In this document: positions 1 through 8,533 of the stretch, in pieces | Layout of the letters: the number at the start of each line of letters is the position of its first letter | Numbering within the stretch: position 1 is the stretch's first letter | Origin: Magnetococcales bacterium | GTDB lineage: Bacteria > Pseudomonadota > Magnetococcia > Magnetococcales > JADFZT01 | Assembly (NCBI GenBank): GCA_015232395.1 | Contig: JADFZT010000042.1 | Span: 2,802 to 40,389 of the forward strand | Length of the DNA: 37,588 bases | Reading direction: 5' to 3' | Program-made: the position numbers and the translations under genes | Notes under the pieces: generated by a model | The model's input: only the letters and a program-made list of their open reading frames with translations | The model's database searches: none | What the model was told of the DNA's origin: nothing

Positions 1-3
1 GGC

Positions 4-1935
4 ATGTCTTCCCCCAATCAGACGCTCTCTCTGAAACAGGCTTTGTCGTTGGGCGTAACCCACCTCCAGTCCGGACGCCTGAAACCAGCCGAAAGGGTGT
101 TTCAGGCCATTCTGTCCGCCCACCCCCTACACGCCGGAGCCCACCATTACTTGGGCGTCATCGCTTTTAGGACCGGTCGCCTTGAAACCGCCCTATCCCA
201 TTTAAATCAAGCCCTGGAGCAACAGCCCAACCTGGCCGAGGCTCACTTCATTCTGGGGAATGTCTACAAAAAATTGGCCCAACAGGAAACGGCAGAACAA
301 AGCTATCGGCAGGCTTTGGCGATCAAGCCTGATTTTCCCATAGTGCTCAACAATTTGGGTGAGCTTCTTCATGAGATGGAACGCTTTGGGGAGGCAGAGG
401 CGTGTTTTCGTCGCGCCGTGGAGATCAAACCCCAATTTGCCGCAGCTTGCAACAACCTGGGCAAGGCGCTACGTGACCTGGGGCGTTTCAAGGAAGCCGA
501 AGCTTGTTATCGACGCGCCTTGGCGCTCAAACCAGCCTATCAGGAGGCTCTATACGGCCTGGCCAACATGTGCCGGGTTCAAAGGCTGAATGCCGAAGCG
601 GAATCGACCTGCCGCCGCGCCCTGGAAATCAATCCCGACTCCCCCCAAGCACTCAATATTTTGGGAAGGATTCTACAGGGTCAAAACCGTCTTGCCGAAG
701 CAGAGGCCTCTTTCCACCGCGCCCTGGAAGCTCAAGCCGATTTCGTCGATGCCCATATCAGCCTGGGGGTTATGTTTGAACAATCCGGCCACATCCAGAA
801 GGCCAAAAGCCATCTTCAAAAAGCGCTCACGCACTCACCAAACAACCTGATGGTGCGCAACAACCTGGCCAAAATCCTGCGGCGGGAGGGTCGGATCGAA
901 GAGGCCATCGAGATGCTCAAGACAGTCACTTTGGAGCAGATACGCACCAAGCGGGCCTTTGCCATTCCGTTTGAACTGGGCAAACTCTACGACAAGGTGC
1001 ACGACACTCCAAATGCCTTCAAGCAATTCACCCATGGCAATGAATTGGTTTCTGAAACCGAAGATGCCAAGCTGGCCGATAAGGAAAAAACGCTTCGGGA
1101 TATAGATCAAAAACAGACGCTGCTCACCTGGGGGTGGGTTGATTCCTGGAACAAAACACCCCATCCCGCCAAAGCGGCCCCGCCTTTTTTTCTGGTGGGC
1201 TTTCCCCGTTCGGGCACCACCCTTCTCGACCAGGTTCTCAACAGCCACCCCGCTCTACAGGTCATGGAGGAAAAACCTTGCCTGGATGTGGTCCAAAACA
1301 CCCTTTTGACCCTTCCCGGGGGTTATCCATCCCTGGCCGACCTGACTGAAACGCAACTCCAGGAACTTCGAAACATCTATTTTAGAGAGACTAAGCGCTA
1401 CCTCCCATCAGATCCCAATGCCGGACTTGTGGACAAGCTGCCTCTTAACATCATGCATATCCCCTTGATCATCAGGCTATTTCCCAACGCCCGGATCGTT
1501 CTCTCTCTACGCCATCCCTGTGACGTGGTCCTGTCCAACTTTATGCAGGATTATCAAATCAATGATGCCATGGCCAATTTTTTCACCCTGGAGGATGCCG
1601 TCCACTATTACACAAAAGTGATGGGGTTGTGGCAGGCCTGCCAAACTTTGCCATCGGGCTATTTTCACACCATCAAGTATGAATCCCTGCTAGTGGATTT
1701 GCCGGGTGAAATCGGCAAGCTCCTGGACTTTTTGGAGCTTGATTGGGACGACGCGGTTTTGGACTATCGAAGCCAGATTCAAAAAAGAGGCATTATCAAC
1801 ACCCCCAGTTATGCACAGGTCACCGAGCCCATCTACCAGTCGGCCAAATACCGCTGGAAGCGCTATGAAGCACAGCTGAAACCATACATTGGCTCCCTGG
1901 CCCCCTTCATCAAAGCCTTCGGATATGCCGAATAG
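4..1935 (+). CDS. TPR-repeat sulfotransferase (paralogue 1, divergent subtype)
   Basis: Predicted PAPS-dependent sulfotransferase with an N-terminal TPR scaffold. About nine TPR units (residues ~10-320) carry the usual G/A-x-x-L-x-x-x-G and A-x-x-x-Y/F-x-x-A-L spacing. A C-terminal Sulfotransfer_3/TPST-like domain starts near 395. The 5'-phosphosulfate loop reads GFPRSGTT (~399-406), and the 3'-phosphate-binding strand/helix reads RIVLSLRHPCDVVLS (~497-511). The 3'-PB segment and C-terminus differ from paralogues 2-5, which share RSPxDTCxS and a conserved QVRxxxYxxS tail, so this is a separate subtype. No signal peptide is visible, so it is probably cytoplasmic. The acceptor is unknown: a glycan is favoured by the locus, a protein tyrosine is possible by family. 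The ATG lies three bases from the window edge, so a start further upstream cannot be excluded. Confidence 0.85.
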   Translation: MSSPNQTLSLKQALSLGVTHLQSGRLKPAERVFQAILSAHPLHAGAHHYLGVIAFRTGRLETALSHLNQALEQQPNLAEAHFILGNVYKKLAQQETAEQSYRQALAIKPDFPIVLNNLGELLHEMERFGEAEACFRRAVEIKPQFAAACNNLGKALRDLGRFKEAEACYRRALALKPAYQEALYGLANMCRVQRLNAEAESTCRRALEINPDSPQALNILGRILQGQNRLAEAEASFHRALEAQADFVDAHISLGVMFEQSGHIQKAKSHLQKALTHSPNNLMVRNNLAKILRREGRIEEAIEMLKTVTLEQIRTKRAFAIPFELGKLYDKVHDTPNAFKQFTHGNELVSETEDAKLADKEKTLRDIDQKQTLLTWGWVDSWNKTPHPAKAAPPFFLVGFPRSGTTLLDQVLNSHPALQVMEEKPCLDVVQNTLLTLPGGYPSLADLTETQLQELRNIYFRETKRYLPSDPNAGLVDKLPLNIMHIPLIIRLFPNARIVLSLRHPCDVVLSNFMQDYQINDAMANFFTLEDAVHYYTKVMGLWQACQTLPSGYFHTIKYESLLVDLPGEIGKLLDFLELDWDDAVLDYRSQIQKRGIINTPSYAQVTEPIYQSAKYRWKRYEAQLKPYIGSLAPFIKAFGYAE

Positions 1936-2010
1936 AAAACACGGCTCTTCCGGCGGAAGCGTACGTGGGTGGGTGACCCAGTCTGTGGACAAGGTACCAT
2001 CCGCCACACC

Positions 2011-2313
2011 CTCGATTATCAGGGATTGAGGGCTCATTGGAACAGCATTTTTCCAGGGTTCATACATGAGATCCACCATGAAAAACTGGCTGCCAATCAA
2101 GAGGTTGAGAGCCGACGGCTACTCGACTATTGTGGGCTGTCATGGGATGCACGCTGTCTGGACTTTCATCAAACGGATCGCCCGGTACAGACCGCTTCCC
2201 TGTTACAGGTCCGCAAACCCATGTATCGCAGCTCGGTAGAGGGGTGAAAGCGATATGAAAAGGAGCTGCAACCTCTGGTCGATATCGTTGGCAAACCGGA
2301 GTCTGCCCAATAA
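2011..2313 (+). pseudogene. C-terminal remnant of a TPR-sulfotransferase
   Basis: About 100 codons match only the tail of the neighbouring sulfotransferases. They include an AHW segment, a NQEVESRRLLDYCGLSWD segment and VQTASLLQVRKPMYRSS. The tail is interrupted by TGA at 2245-2247, exactly where the paralogues have Trp in G/R-W-K-R-Y. The frame continues afterwards as KRYEKELQPL to a TAA at 2311. No P-loop and no TPR part precede it. The sequence between 1936 and 2010 is not recognisably related. The simplest reading is the leftover 3' end of a deleted paralogue, with a later nonsense change (TGG to TGA). Confidence 0.85.
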
Positions 2314-2392
2314 CCCACACCCGACAGCCCGCTGATACCGCCATCGACCATTCGAATCAAGCCAACCTCTAAGCCTATATCCCAAATCCACC

Positions 2393-3994
2393 ATGAACAG
2401 ATCCCAAGCCATGAACAGATCCCAACGCAGGCAACAAAACAAACAGTCCAAAACCCCTTCCGGATCCTCTCCCAATCAACTGGAATTCCAGATTGTTACG
2501 GGTTCATCGCCTGCTGCCACGACCAACCCCCTGGCCCTTCTGCAACAGGCTTTGACTCACCATCAAGGGGGACAGCTCCCAGCGGCTGTAGCCACCTATC
2601 GTCAGTTACTTTCCTTGCAGCCTCACAACATGACGGCGCTGTGCAATCTGGGTGCGGCACTGAAAAATCTGGGTAAACTGAAAGAGGCAGCAGACTGTTT
2701 TCAGCAGGCCCTGACCATCCAACCGGATCAAGTCCTGGTGTTGAGCAATCTGGGGCTCACCCTTCAGGATATGGGGCGCCTGGATGAGGCGATTCGCTGT
2801 TTTCAACAGGCCCTGACTCTGGATCCCAAGCAACCCGCCATCCACACCAACCTGGGATTGGCCCTGGCCACCCAAGGAGAGATGAAAGCAGCGATTGCCA
2901 GCCAACAAAAAGCGCTGACCATCGCCCCCGGCTTTCCCCAAGCCCATTTCAGCCTCTCCCAAGCGCAAAAAATTCTTCCCGAGGATCCCAGGCTGGATCA
3001 AATGGCCGCCCTGGTGAACCAGGAAAAAACCATCGAAGGCCGGGTCTACCTCCACTTTGCCCTGGGCAAAAGTTTGGCCGACCTGGGACGCCACGATGAA
3101 GCCTTTCGCCACTATCTGGCGGGTAATCGACTGCAACGCAGCCGCTTTCAATTTAATCTGAGACAGCGCAAAAAAAGCTTTCATCGCTACCGCGCCCAGC
3201 TGGATCAAACCTTTTTTGCAGCCAGGCAAGGGTGGGGAATCGATGATCCCACCCCGATTTTTATTGTAGGCCTGCCCCGCTCCGGCACCACCTTGGCAGA
3301 GCAAATTTTGGCCAGCCATCCAGACGTTTACGGTGCCGGGGAGCTGCCCTTCATCAAGCAGATTTTAATGGCCAAAACCGGTGCTGCCGACCTGGGTGAA
3401 ATTCCTCTCAAGATACCTGCTCTCAACGCGATGGATTTTCAGCAGATGGGGCGGGACTATCTGGACCGGCTTCGCAAGCAAGCCGCCACCGCCGCCCCCC
3501 TTCCCCGTTTTATCAGCGACAAGATGCCCTTCAATTTTATCTATATCGGGCTCATTCGTCTCATGCTCCCCCAAGCCCGCTTCATCCACTGCCAACGCTC
3601 CCCCCGGGATACCTGTCTCTCCATTTTTTTCGCCCATTTTTCCGAAATCCACCCTTTTGCCTATGACCTCACCGAGCTGGGGGGCTACTATCGGCTCTAC
3701 CGGGAAATGATGGCGCACTGGCACCAGCTTTTTCCCGGAAAAATTCATAACCTCTCTTATGAAAAACTGACCCGGGATCAGGAGGGGGAGACCCGACGAC
3801 TGCTCGATTTTTGCGGACTAAATTGGCAAGAAAACTGCCTTCACTTTCACAACACAGCCAGATCCGTCAAAACTGCCAGCCAAGTACAAGTACGCAAGCC
3901 CCTTTACCGAAGCTCCTTGCAACGTTGGCGATGCTATGAAGCAGGGCTGCAACCTTTAATCTCAGCTTTGGGAAACGCACCGGAGCCGGATTGA
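2393..3994 (+). CDS. TPR-repeat sulfotransferase (paralogue 2)
   Basis: Predicted cytoplasmic sulfotransferase. A basic/polar N-terminus is followed by about four TPR units (~residues 45-185), a helical linker carrying the LHFALGKSLADLGR signature shared by the family, and the sulfotransferase domain. The 5'-PSB loop is GLPRSGTT (~293-300). The 3'-PB motif is RFIHCQRSPRDTCLS (~396-410), and the conserved tail contains QVRKPLYRSS. Two in-frame ATGs at 2393 and 2411 sit in an 18-bp near-perfect tandem duplication, so the N-terminus begins MNRSQAMNRSQ. Neither has a convincing Shine-Dalgarno sequence. It lies 79 bp downstream of the broken paralogue and 73 bp upstream of paralogue 3. PAPS use is inferred from the motifs; the acceptor is unknown. 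Confidence 0.88.
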   Translation: MNRSQAMNRSQRRQQNKQSKTPSGSSPNQLEFQIVTGSSPAATTNPLALLQQALTHHQGGQLPAAVATYRQLLSLQPHNMTALCNLGAALKNLGKLKEAADCFQQALTIQPDQVLVLSNLGLTLQDMGRLDEAIRCFQQALTLDPKQPAIHTNLGLALATQGEMKAAIASQQKALTIAPGFPQAHFSLSQAQKILPEDPRLDQMAALVNQEKTIEGRVYLHFALGKSLADLGRHDEAFRHYLAGNRLQRSRFQFNLRQRKKSFHRYRAQLDQTFFAARQGWGIDDPTPIFIVGLPRSGTTLAEQILASHPDVYGAGELPFIKQILMAKTGAADLGEIPLKIPALNAMDFQQMGRDYLDRLRKQAATAAPLPRFISDKMPFNFIYIGLIRLMLPQARFIHCQRSPRDTCLSIFFAHFSEIHPFAYDLTELGGYYRLYREMMAHWHQLFPGKIHNLSYEKLTRDQEGETRRLLDFCGLNWQENCLHFHNTARSVKTASQVQVRKPLYRSSLQRWRCYEAGLQPLISALGNAPEPD

Positions 3995-4067
3995 GGAGAA
4001 GTGCCACCGACTGGTGGGAAACACCCCAGGAGTAACTACCACTCCCACAAACAAATGCGAGACTTGA

Positions 4068-5648
4068 ATGGACACCAAATCACCACGGAATGAACAAAAC
4101 ACCCCTCCCCGGGAAAAAAGTCCGTCAGGTGATCCCGGGAAAACCGCCTCTCAGAGTTCCACGCCTCCAGAGGCCATTGCCGCGCTGAAACAAGGGGTGG
4201 CCCACCACCAGACCGGCCAGCTGGATCAGGCCATTGCCTGGTATCGCCGGACTTTGACGATTGACCCCCAAAATATCAATGCCATGAATAACATTGGGGC
4301 TGTTCTCAAGATGCAGGGAAAGCTGAAAGAGGCCGAACAGCATCTGAAACGAGCACTCGCCATCAACCCCCATTTTGCCTCAGCGCACAATAGCCTTGGG
4401 GTCGTCCTGAAAAACATGGGCCGACTGGATGAAGCGATCCGACACCTCCGGCAGGCTATCGCCCTCCAAGCAAATTATGCAAACGCCCACCACAACCTTG
4501 CCAATGCCCTGTTGGAATCAGGCCACCTTGCGGAATCAGAAAAGCATCATCGCAAAGTACTTGCCATCAAACCGAATGACATTATATCCATTTGTAATAT
4601 TTCATATTTACACAAACACACCGAAAATGATGATCTTATTCGCACCATGGAATCCCTGCTGGCCAATACCCCGTCCCAGGGTGATCAAATCAATCTAAAT
4701 TTTACGCTTGGCAAAGCCATGGCTGACTTGGGACAATATTCAAAATCCTTTCAATATTTTGCAAAAGGCAACGCCCTAAAAAGAGAAAGCTTTCAATATA
4801 ATATCGAAACAAGCAAAAATGTCGTTCGCCATCTTCGCGAACTATGCACAGCCCCCTACCTGGAAGAGCGTAAAGACAGCGGCCATCCAAATCCCACCCC
4901 CATTTTCATCATCGGCATGATCCGTTCCGGAACCTCCCTTTTGGAACAGATCTTGGCCAGTCATCCAAAAGTATACGGTGGGGGAGAACTCAACTTTGTC
5001 AATCAAATTCTTTTCAAAGACCGACCGTTTGCAGAGGTGTCGTTGGCGGGAGAGGTTCCCAATTATTTTTCCGGCTTGAATGCAGAGGAGATTGCGCAAC
5101 TGGGGGCCGAATATATCGGTAAAATACGCGAACTATCCGCTGATGCTGTTCACATCGTGGATAAAATGCCCTTCAATTTTCTTTACATCGGTCTTATCCG
5201 GACCATACTTCCCCAGGCCCGATTCATCCATATCCGCCGTTCTCCGTTGGACACCTGCCTGTCCATATACCGGATTAATTTCGGCAACCATCTGCCTTTT
5301 GCCTATGATTTGACCGAGTTGGGACAATACTATCGACTTTACCTGCAGATGATGGCGCACTGGAACAAAGTGCTCCCGGGGGTCATACACGAAATTTCAT
5401 ACGAAGAGTTGACTGCCAACCAGGAGCAGGAAACCCGCAGGGTCCTGGCCTTTTGTGATCTGGAGTGGGATGATTGCTGTCTCCATTTTCACAAGACCAA
5501 CAGGCCAGTGCGTACGGCAAGTTTTCAGCAGGTCCGCCGCTCCATGTACCAGACCTCCGTGGATGGCTGGAAACGTTATAAAGACGAACTACAGCCACTG
5601 ATCATGGCCCTGGGGGATGCCGTGGATGACGTTTCCCTGACTGATTGA
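4068..5648 (+). CDS. TPR-repeat sulfotransferase (paralogue 3)
   Basis: Same architecture as its neighbours: a charged N-terminal tail, four TPRs (~40-175), the LNFTLGKAMADLGQ linker, then the sulfotransferase domain. The 5'-PSB loop reads GMIRSGTS (~283-290), with Ile where the paralogues have Pro and Ser for the second Thr. The 3'-PB motif is RFIHIRRSPLDTCLS (~385-399). The tail has QVRRSMYQTS followed by WKRYKDELQPL, the same ending as the nonsense-mutated remnant upstream. Part of the TPR and linker region (about 4550-4850) is visibly more AT-rich than its neighbours, which may reflect a recombined segment. Likely cytoplasmic, and its acceptor is unknown. Confidence 0.87.
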   Translation: MDTKSPRNEQNTPPREKSPSGDPGKTASQSSTPPEAIAALKQGVAHHQTGQLDQAIAWYRRTLTIDPQNINAMNNIGAVLKMQGKLKEAEQHLKRALAINPHFASAHNSLGVVLKNMGRLDEAIRHLRQAIALQANYANAHHNLANALLESGHLAESEKHHRKVLAIKPNDIISICNISYLHKHTENDDLIRTMESLLANTPSQGDQINLNFTLGKAMADLGQYSKSFQYFAKGNALKRESFQYNIETSKNVVRHLRELCTAPYLEERKDSGHPNPTPIFIIGMIRSGTSLLEQILASHPKVYGGGELNFVNQILFKDRPFAEVSLAGEVPNYFSGLNAEEIAQLGAEYIGKIRELSADAVHIVDKMPFNFLYIGLIRTILPQARFIHIRRSPLDTCLSIYRINFGNHLPFAYDLTELGQYYRLYLQMMAHWNKVLPGVIHEISYEELTANQEQETRRVLAFCDLEWDDCCLHFHKTNRPVRTASFQQVRRSMYQTSVDGWKRYKDELQPLIMALGDAVDDVSLTD

Positions 5649-5668
5649 GAAAATCAATCTCTTTTTTA
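5643..5668 (+). terminator. weak intrinsic terminator-like hairpin
   Basis: A GATTGA / TCAATC stem (6 bp, loop GAAAA) is followed by a T-rich run (TCTTTTTT). It overlaps the stop codon of paralogue 3. The stem is AT-rich, so it may attenuate rather than end transcription between paralogues 3 and 4. Confidence 0.4.
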
Positions 5669-5766
5669 GGCCTGAAAGGATTCAGTCTTTCATCGACATG
5701 TGGGGTCGGTTTCCATTCCAACCAAAGAAACGCCCCCTCGACCCCATTATTCATCGAAAGCGCTCC

Positions 5767-7320
5767 ATGAACGATACCGACGAACCGCTTGATCAGAAAC
5801 AAACTGGAGCAACCGGAAAGTCCGGTCATAGCGGAAAAACCAACACCGCCAACCCGGAAAACACACCTCTTCAAGCGATTGCCGCACTGCAACAAGGAGT
5901 TGCCAAACACCAAGCGGGTCAACTGGACCAGGCCATTGGCTGGTATCAGCAGGCCCTGGCGATCGACCCTCAAAACACCGACGCCTTCAGCAACATGGCT
6001 GTAGCCCTCAAGGGTCAGGGCAAGCTCCAGGCGGCGGCTGAAAGCCTGAAAAAAGCCCTCGCCATCAAGCCTGACTTTGCCTCCGCTCATAACAATCTGG
6101 GGGTGATCCTCAAAGAGTTGCACGCCTATGACGAAGCAACAGATCATTTCAAAAAAGCCCTGGCCTTAACCCCCGATTTTGCCCAAGCCCAGCACAATCT
6201 CGGCAACGCTCTGGCCGAAGCGGGAAAGATCGAGGAGGCGATGGTTTATCTGGAAAAAACCCTGGCTCTGAAGCCCGATTGGTGCAAAGCCCACTACAGC
6301 CTCACCCACATTCGCAAATATCGGGTATACGACCCCCAAATTCGCACCATGGAGTCCCTCCATGCCCGAGTCACCGATCGGGAGGAGCGCATCGCCCTCT
6401 GCTTCGCCCTCGGCAAGGCGATGATCGACCTGAAAGAACACGCCAAGGGGTTTCAATATCTTCTGGAAGCAAACCGACTCAAGCGCGCCACCTTTCAGTT
6501 TGACATCGAAAGAAGCACCAAGGATTTCATGGCATTCACAAAACATTTCAACCAAGCTTTTCTGGATTCAAAGGCGGGTTGGGGCCATTCAGACTCTACC
6601 CCCATTTTTATCGTCGGCATGCCCCGCTCCGGCACCACCCTGGTAGAACAGATTTTGGCTAGCCATCCAGAGGTGCATGGGGGTGGGGAACTCCCCTTCC
6701 TAGCGGATGCAGTACGGGAAAAATTGTTTGCTGTGGGACAACAGTCGGTCCTGCCCTTGACCGCCCAGATGGATCGGCAGGGGTTCGATCAGCTGGGGGC
6801 GGCCATCGTTGGCAAGCTCAGAAGCCTCTCCCCCCAGGCCCGCTTTATCACCGATAAAATGCCGATCAATTTTCTCTACATCGGCCTGATCCGGCTCTTT
6901 CTGCCCCAAGCCAAAATCATCCACTGCGTCCGCTCCCCCCTGGACACCTGCCTGTCCATTTTTCGAACCAATTTTACCGGGGATCAACCCTTTGCCTATG
7001 ACCTGACAGAGCTGGGCCGTTTTTATCAGCTCTACCGGCAGTTGATGACCCACTGGCACCAGATGTTTCCCGGGGCCATTTACGATATCCATTATGAAAA
7101 AATCATCGCCGATCAGGAGGGGGAGAGCCGTCGACTCCTCGACCATTGTGGCCTGGAATGGGATGATCGCTGCCTCTCCTTTCAAAAGACCCAAAGAACA
7201 GTCCGCACCGCCAGTCTGGAGCAGGTCCGCCAGCCCATCTATTCCAATTCCATCGGCACCTGGAAATCATACGAAAAAGAACTGCAGCCCCTGATCAAAG
7301 CCTTGGGGGACTGTATTTAG
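5767..7320 (+). CDS. TPR-repeat sulfotransferase (paralogue 4)
   Basis: Predicted sulfotransferase of 517 residues, with four TPRs (~40-175), the LCFALGKAMIDLKE linker and the sulfotransferase domain. The 5'-PSB loop is GMPRSGTT (~284-291), the 3'-PB motif is IIHCVRSPLDTCLS (~382-396), and the tail contains QVRQPIYSNS. The ATG at 5767 was chosen because MNDTDEPLD resembles the short polar N-terminus of paralogue 3 and GAAAG lies just upstream. An in-frame ATG at 5698 would add 23 residues (MWGRFPFQPKK...) that have no counterpart in the paralogues. It ends directly against the GT4 gene with no gap, which implies co-transcription and perhaps translational coupling. Confidence 0.87.
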   Translation: MNDTDEPLDQKQTGATGKSGHSGKTNTANPENTPLQAIAALQQGVAKHQAGQLDQAIGWYQQALAIDPQNTDAFSNMAVALKGQGKLQAAAESLKKALAIKPDFASAHNNLGVILKELHAYDEATDHFKKALALTPDFAQAQHNLGNALAEAGKIEEAMVYLEKTLALKPDWCKAHYSLTHIRKYRVYDPQIRTMESLHARVTDREERIALCFALGKAMIDLKEHAKGFQYLLEANRLKRATFQFDIERSTKDFMAFTKHFNQAFLDSKAGWGHSDSTPIFIVGMPRSGTTLVEQILASHPEVHGGGELPFLADAVREKLFAVGQQSVLPLTAQMDRQGFDQLGAAIVGKLRSLSPQARFITDKMPINFLYIGLIRLFLPQAKIIHCVRSPLDTCLSIFRTNFTGDQPFAYDLTELGRFYQLYRQLMTHWHQMFPGAIYDIHYEKIIADQEGESRRLLDHCGLEWDDRCLSFQKTQRTVRTASLEQVRQPIYSNSIGTWKSYEKELQPLIKALGDCI

Positions 7321-8436
7321 ATGGGTACCGGCAGCCAAGGGAAAGAGCGGCCATTTATTTTGGTGACCGGCACCGACCCCGAAAGCCAAGCCGGGGGAAT
7401 TGCCAATGCCCTGCCAGGCTATTTGGCAGCACTTGATTTCGCCGGTTTTGAGTGGCGCTTCATCCGCACCCACCACCCGACGGATCCCGGGAGCCGGTTT
7501 GGCATCTGGTTTGTCGCCCTTTTCCGGATCACCCGACAGCTTTTGAAACTCCGTTTTCGGGGCATCAAAGTACAGCACTACGGCCATGCCGGTGAGATGC
7601 CTGCCCTCTTTCGCCAGGGAGTCATTCTCTGGCTGGTGCGGCTGTTGGGTGGTCGGGCCGCGATCCAGCTCCACGCTCTTCAGGTCTCCGACTATCTCAA
7701 TCACCCCCTGAAACGCCGCCTCTTTCTCACCTTTATTTCAGGTGCAAATGTGGTGTGCGTTCTCACCCCATGGTGGCAACAACGCTTGACCGAGGCGGGG
7801 GTTAAAAAGCCCCTTGCAGTCATTCCCAACCCTCTTCCCGCCAGCCTGGAAACAATTGCCCAGCAGCCCATTCCATCCCTGCCCCCCCCAAAACCAAGCG
7901 AAAATCCCAACCCCGGGATCACCCTCCTGGCCATCACCCGCCTGGTACCTGGCAAAGGGATCAAGGAGGTCATAAAAGCCCTCACTTACCTTCCAGACAC
8001 CTTCCGGTTGATCGTGGCCGGAGATGGCGAAAACCGCCAGATGCTGGAAACCTATTGCCACACCCTGAATCTGGACAGCCGGGTGCAGTTTACCGGCTGG
8101 GTGAGCGGGAAAGATAAAGAAGATTTATTCAAAAATTCGGATATATTGTGCCTCCCCTCCCAGTGCGACTCTTTTGGGATCGTATTTGTGGAGTCGATGG
8201 GGTATGGTTTGCCGGTTGTGGCTCTTGATTCCGGCCCTATTGGGGATGTGGTCCCTCATGGTCGGGGAGGCCTGCTGGTCAAGCAAAACGACCCGGCCAC
8301 ATTGGTCGCTGCCATTCGCTCCCTGGAAAACCCTGAAAAACGCCTCTCCCTGGGCCAATCTGCCAAGAGATGGGTGCTGGAGCAATTTTCAGCCAGGGTG
8401 GTGGGAGCGCGTTTGGAAAAGCTATTCATGGATTAA
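7321..8436 (+). CDS. glycosyltransferase family 4 (GT-B fold)
   Basis: Predicted cytoplasmic retaining glycosyltransferase of 371 residues, a typical GT4 length. The N-terminal half has a glycine-rich start (ESQAGGIANALPGYL). The C-terminal Glycos_transf_1 domain shows LAITRLVPGKGI (~202-213), LIVAGDGE (~237-244), RVQFTGWV, and a donor-binding segment DSFGIVFVESMGYGLPVVA (~282-300). That segment corresponds to the EX7E motif with Asp in place of the first Glu. The ATG follows the previous stop codon directly, with GGGGGA upstream as the ribosome site. In this locus it most likely adds a sugar to the lipid-linked repeat unit. Donor and linkage cannot be read from sequence. Confidence 0.9.
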   Translation: MGTGSQGKERPFILVTGTDPESQAGGIANALPGYLAALDFAGFEWRFIRTHHPTDPGSRFGIWFVALFRITRQLLKLRFRGIKVQHYGHAGEMPALFRQGVILWLVRLLGGRAAIQLHALQVSDYLNHPLKRRLFLTFISGANVVCVLTPWWQQRLTEAGVKKPLAVIPNPLPASLETIAQQPIPSLPPPKPSENPNPGITLLAITRLVPGKGIKEVIKALTYLPDTFRLIVAGDGENRQMLETYCHTLNLDSRVQFTGWVSGKDKEDLFKNSDILCLPSQCDSFGIVFVESMGYGLPVVALDSGPIGDVVPHGRGGLLVKQNDPATLVAAIRSLENPEKRLSLGQSAKRWVLEQFSARVVGARLEKLFMD

Positions 8437-8533
8437 CCCGGGACAATCCCAACGGCTGATCCATGATTTACATTTATTATTCAATAATTTCGGCGATTAG
8501 AAGCCTGATATGGATTGAGGTTTAACCCCAGGG

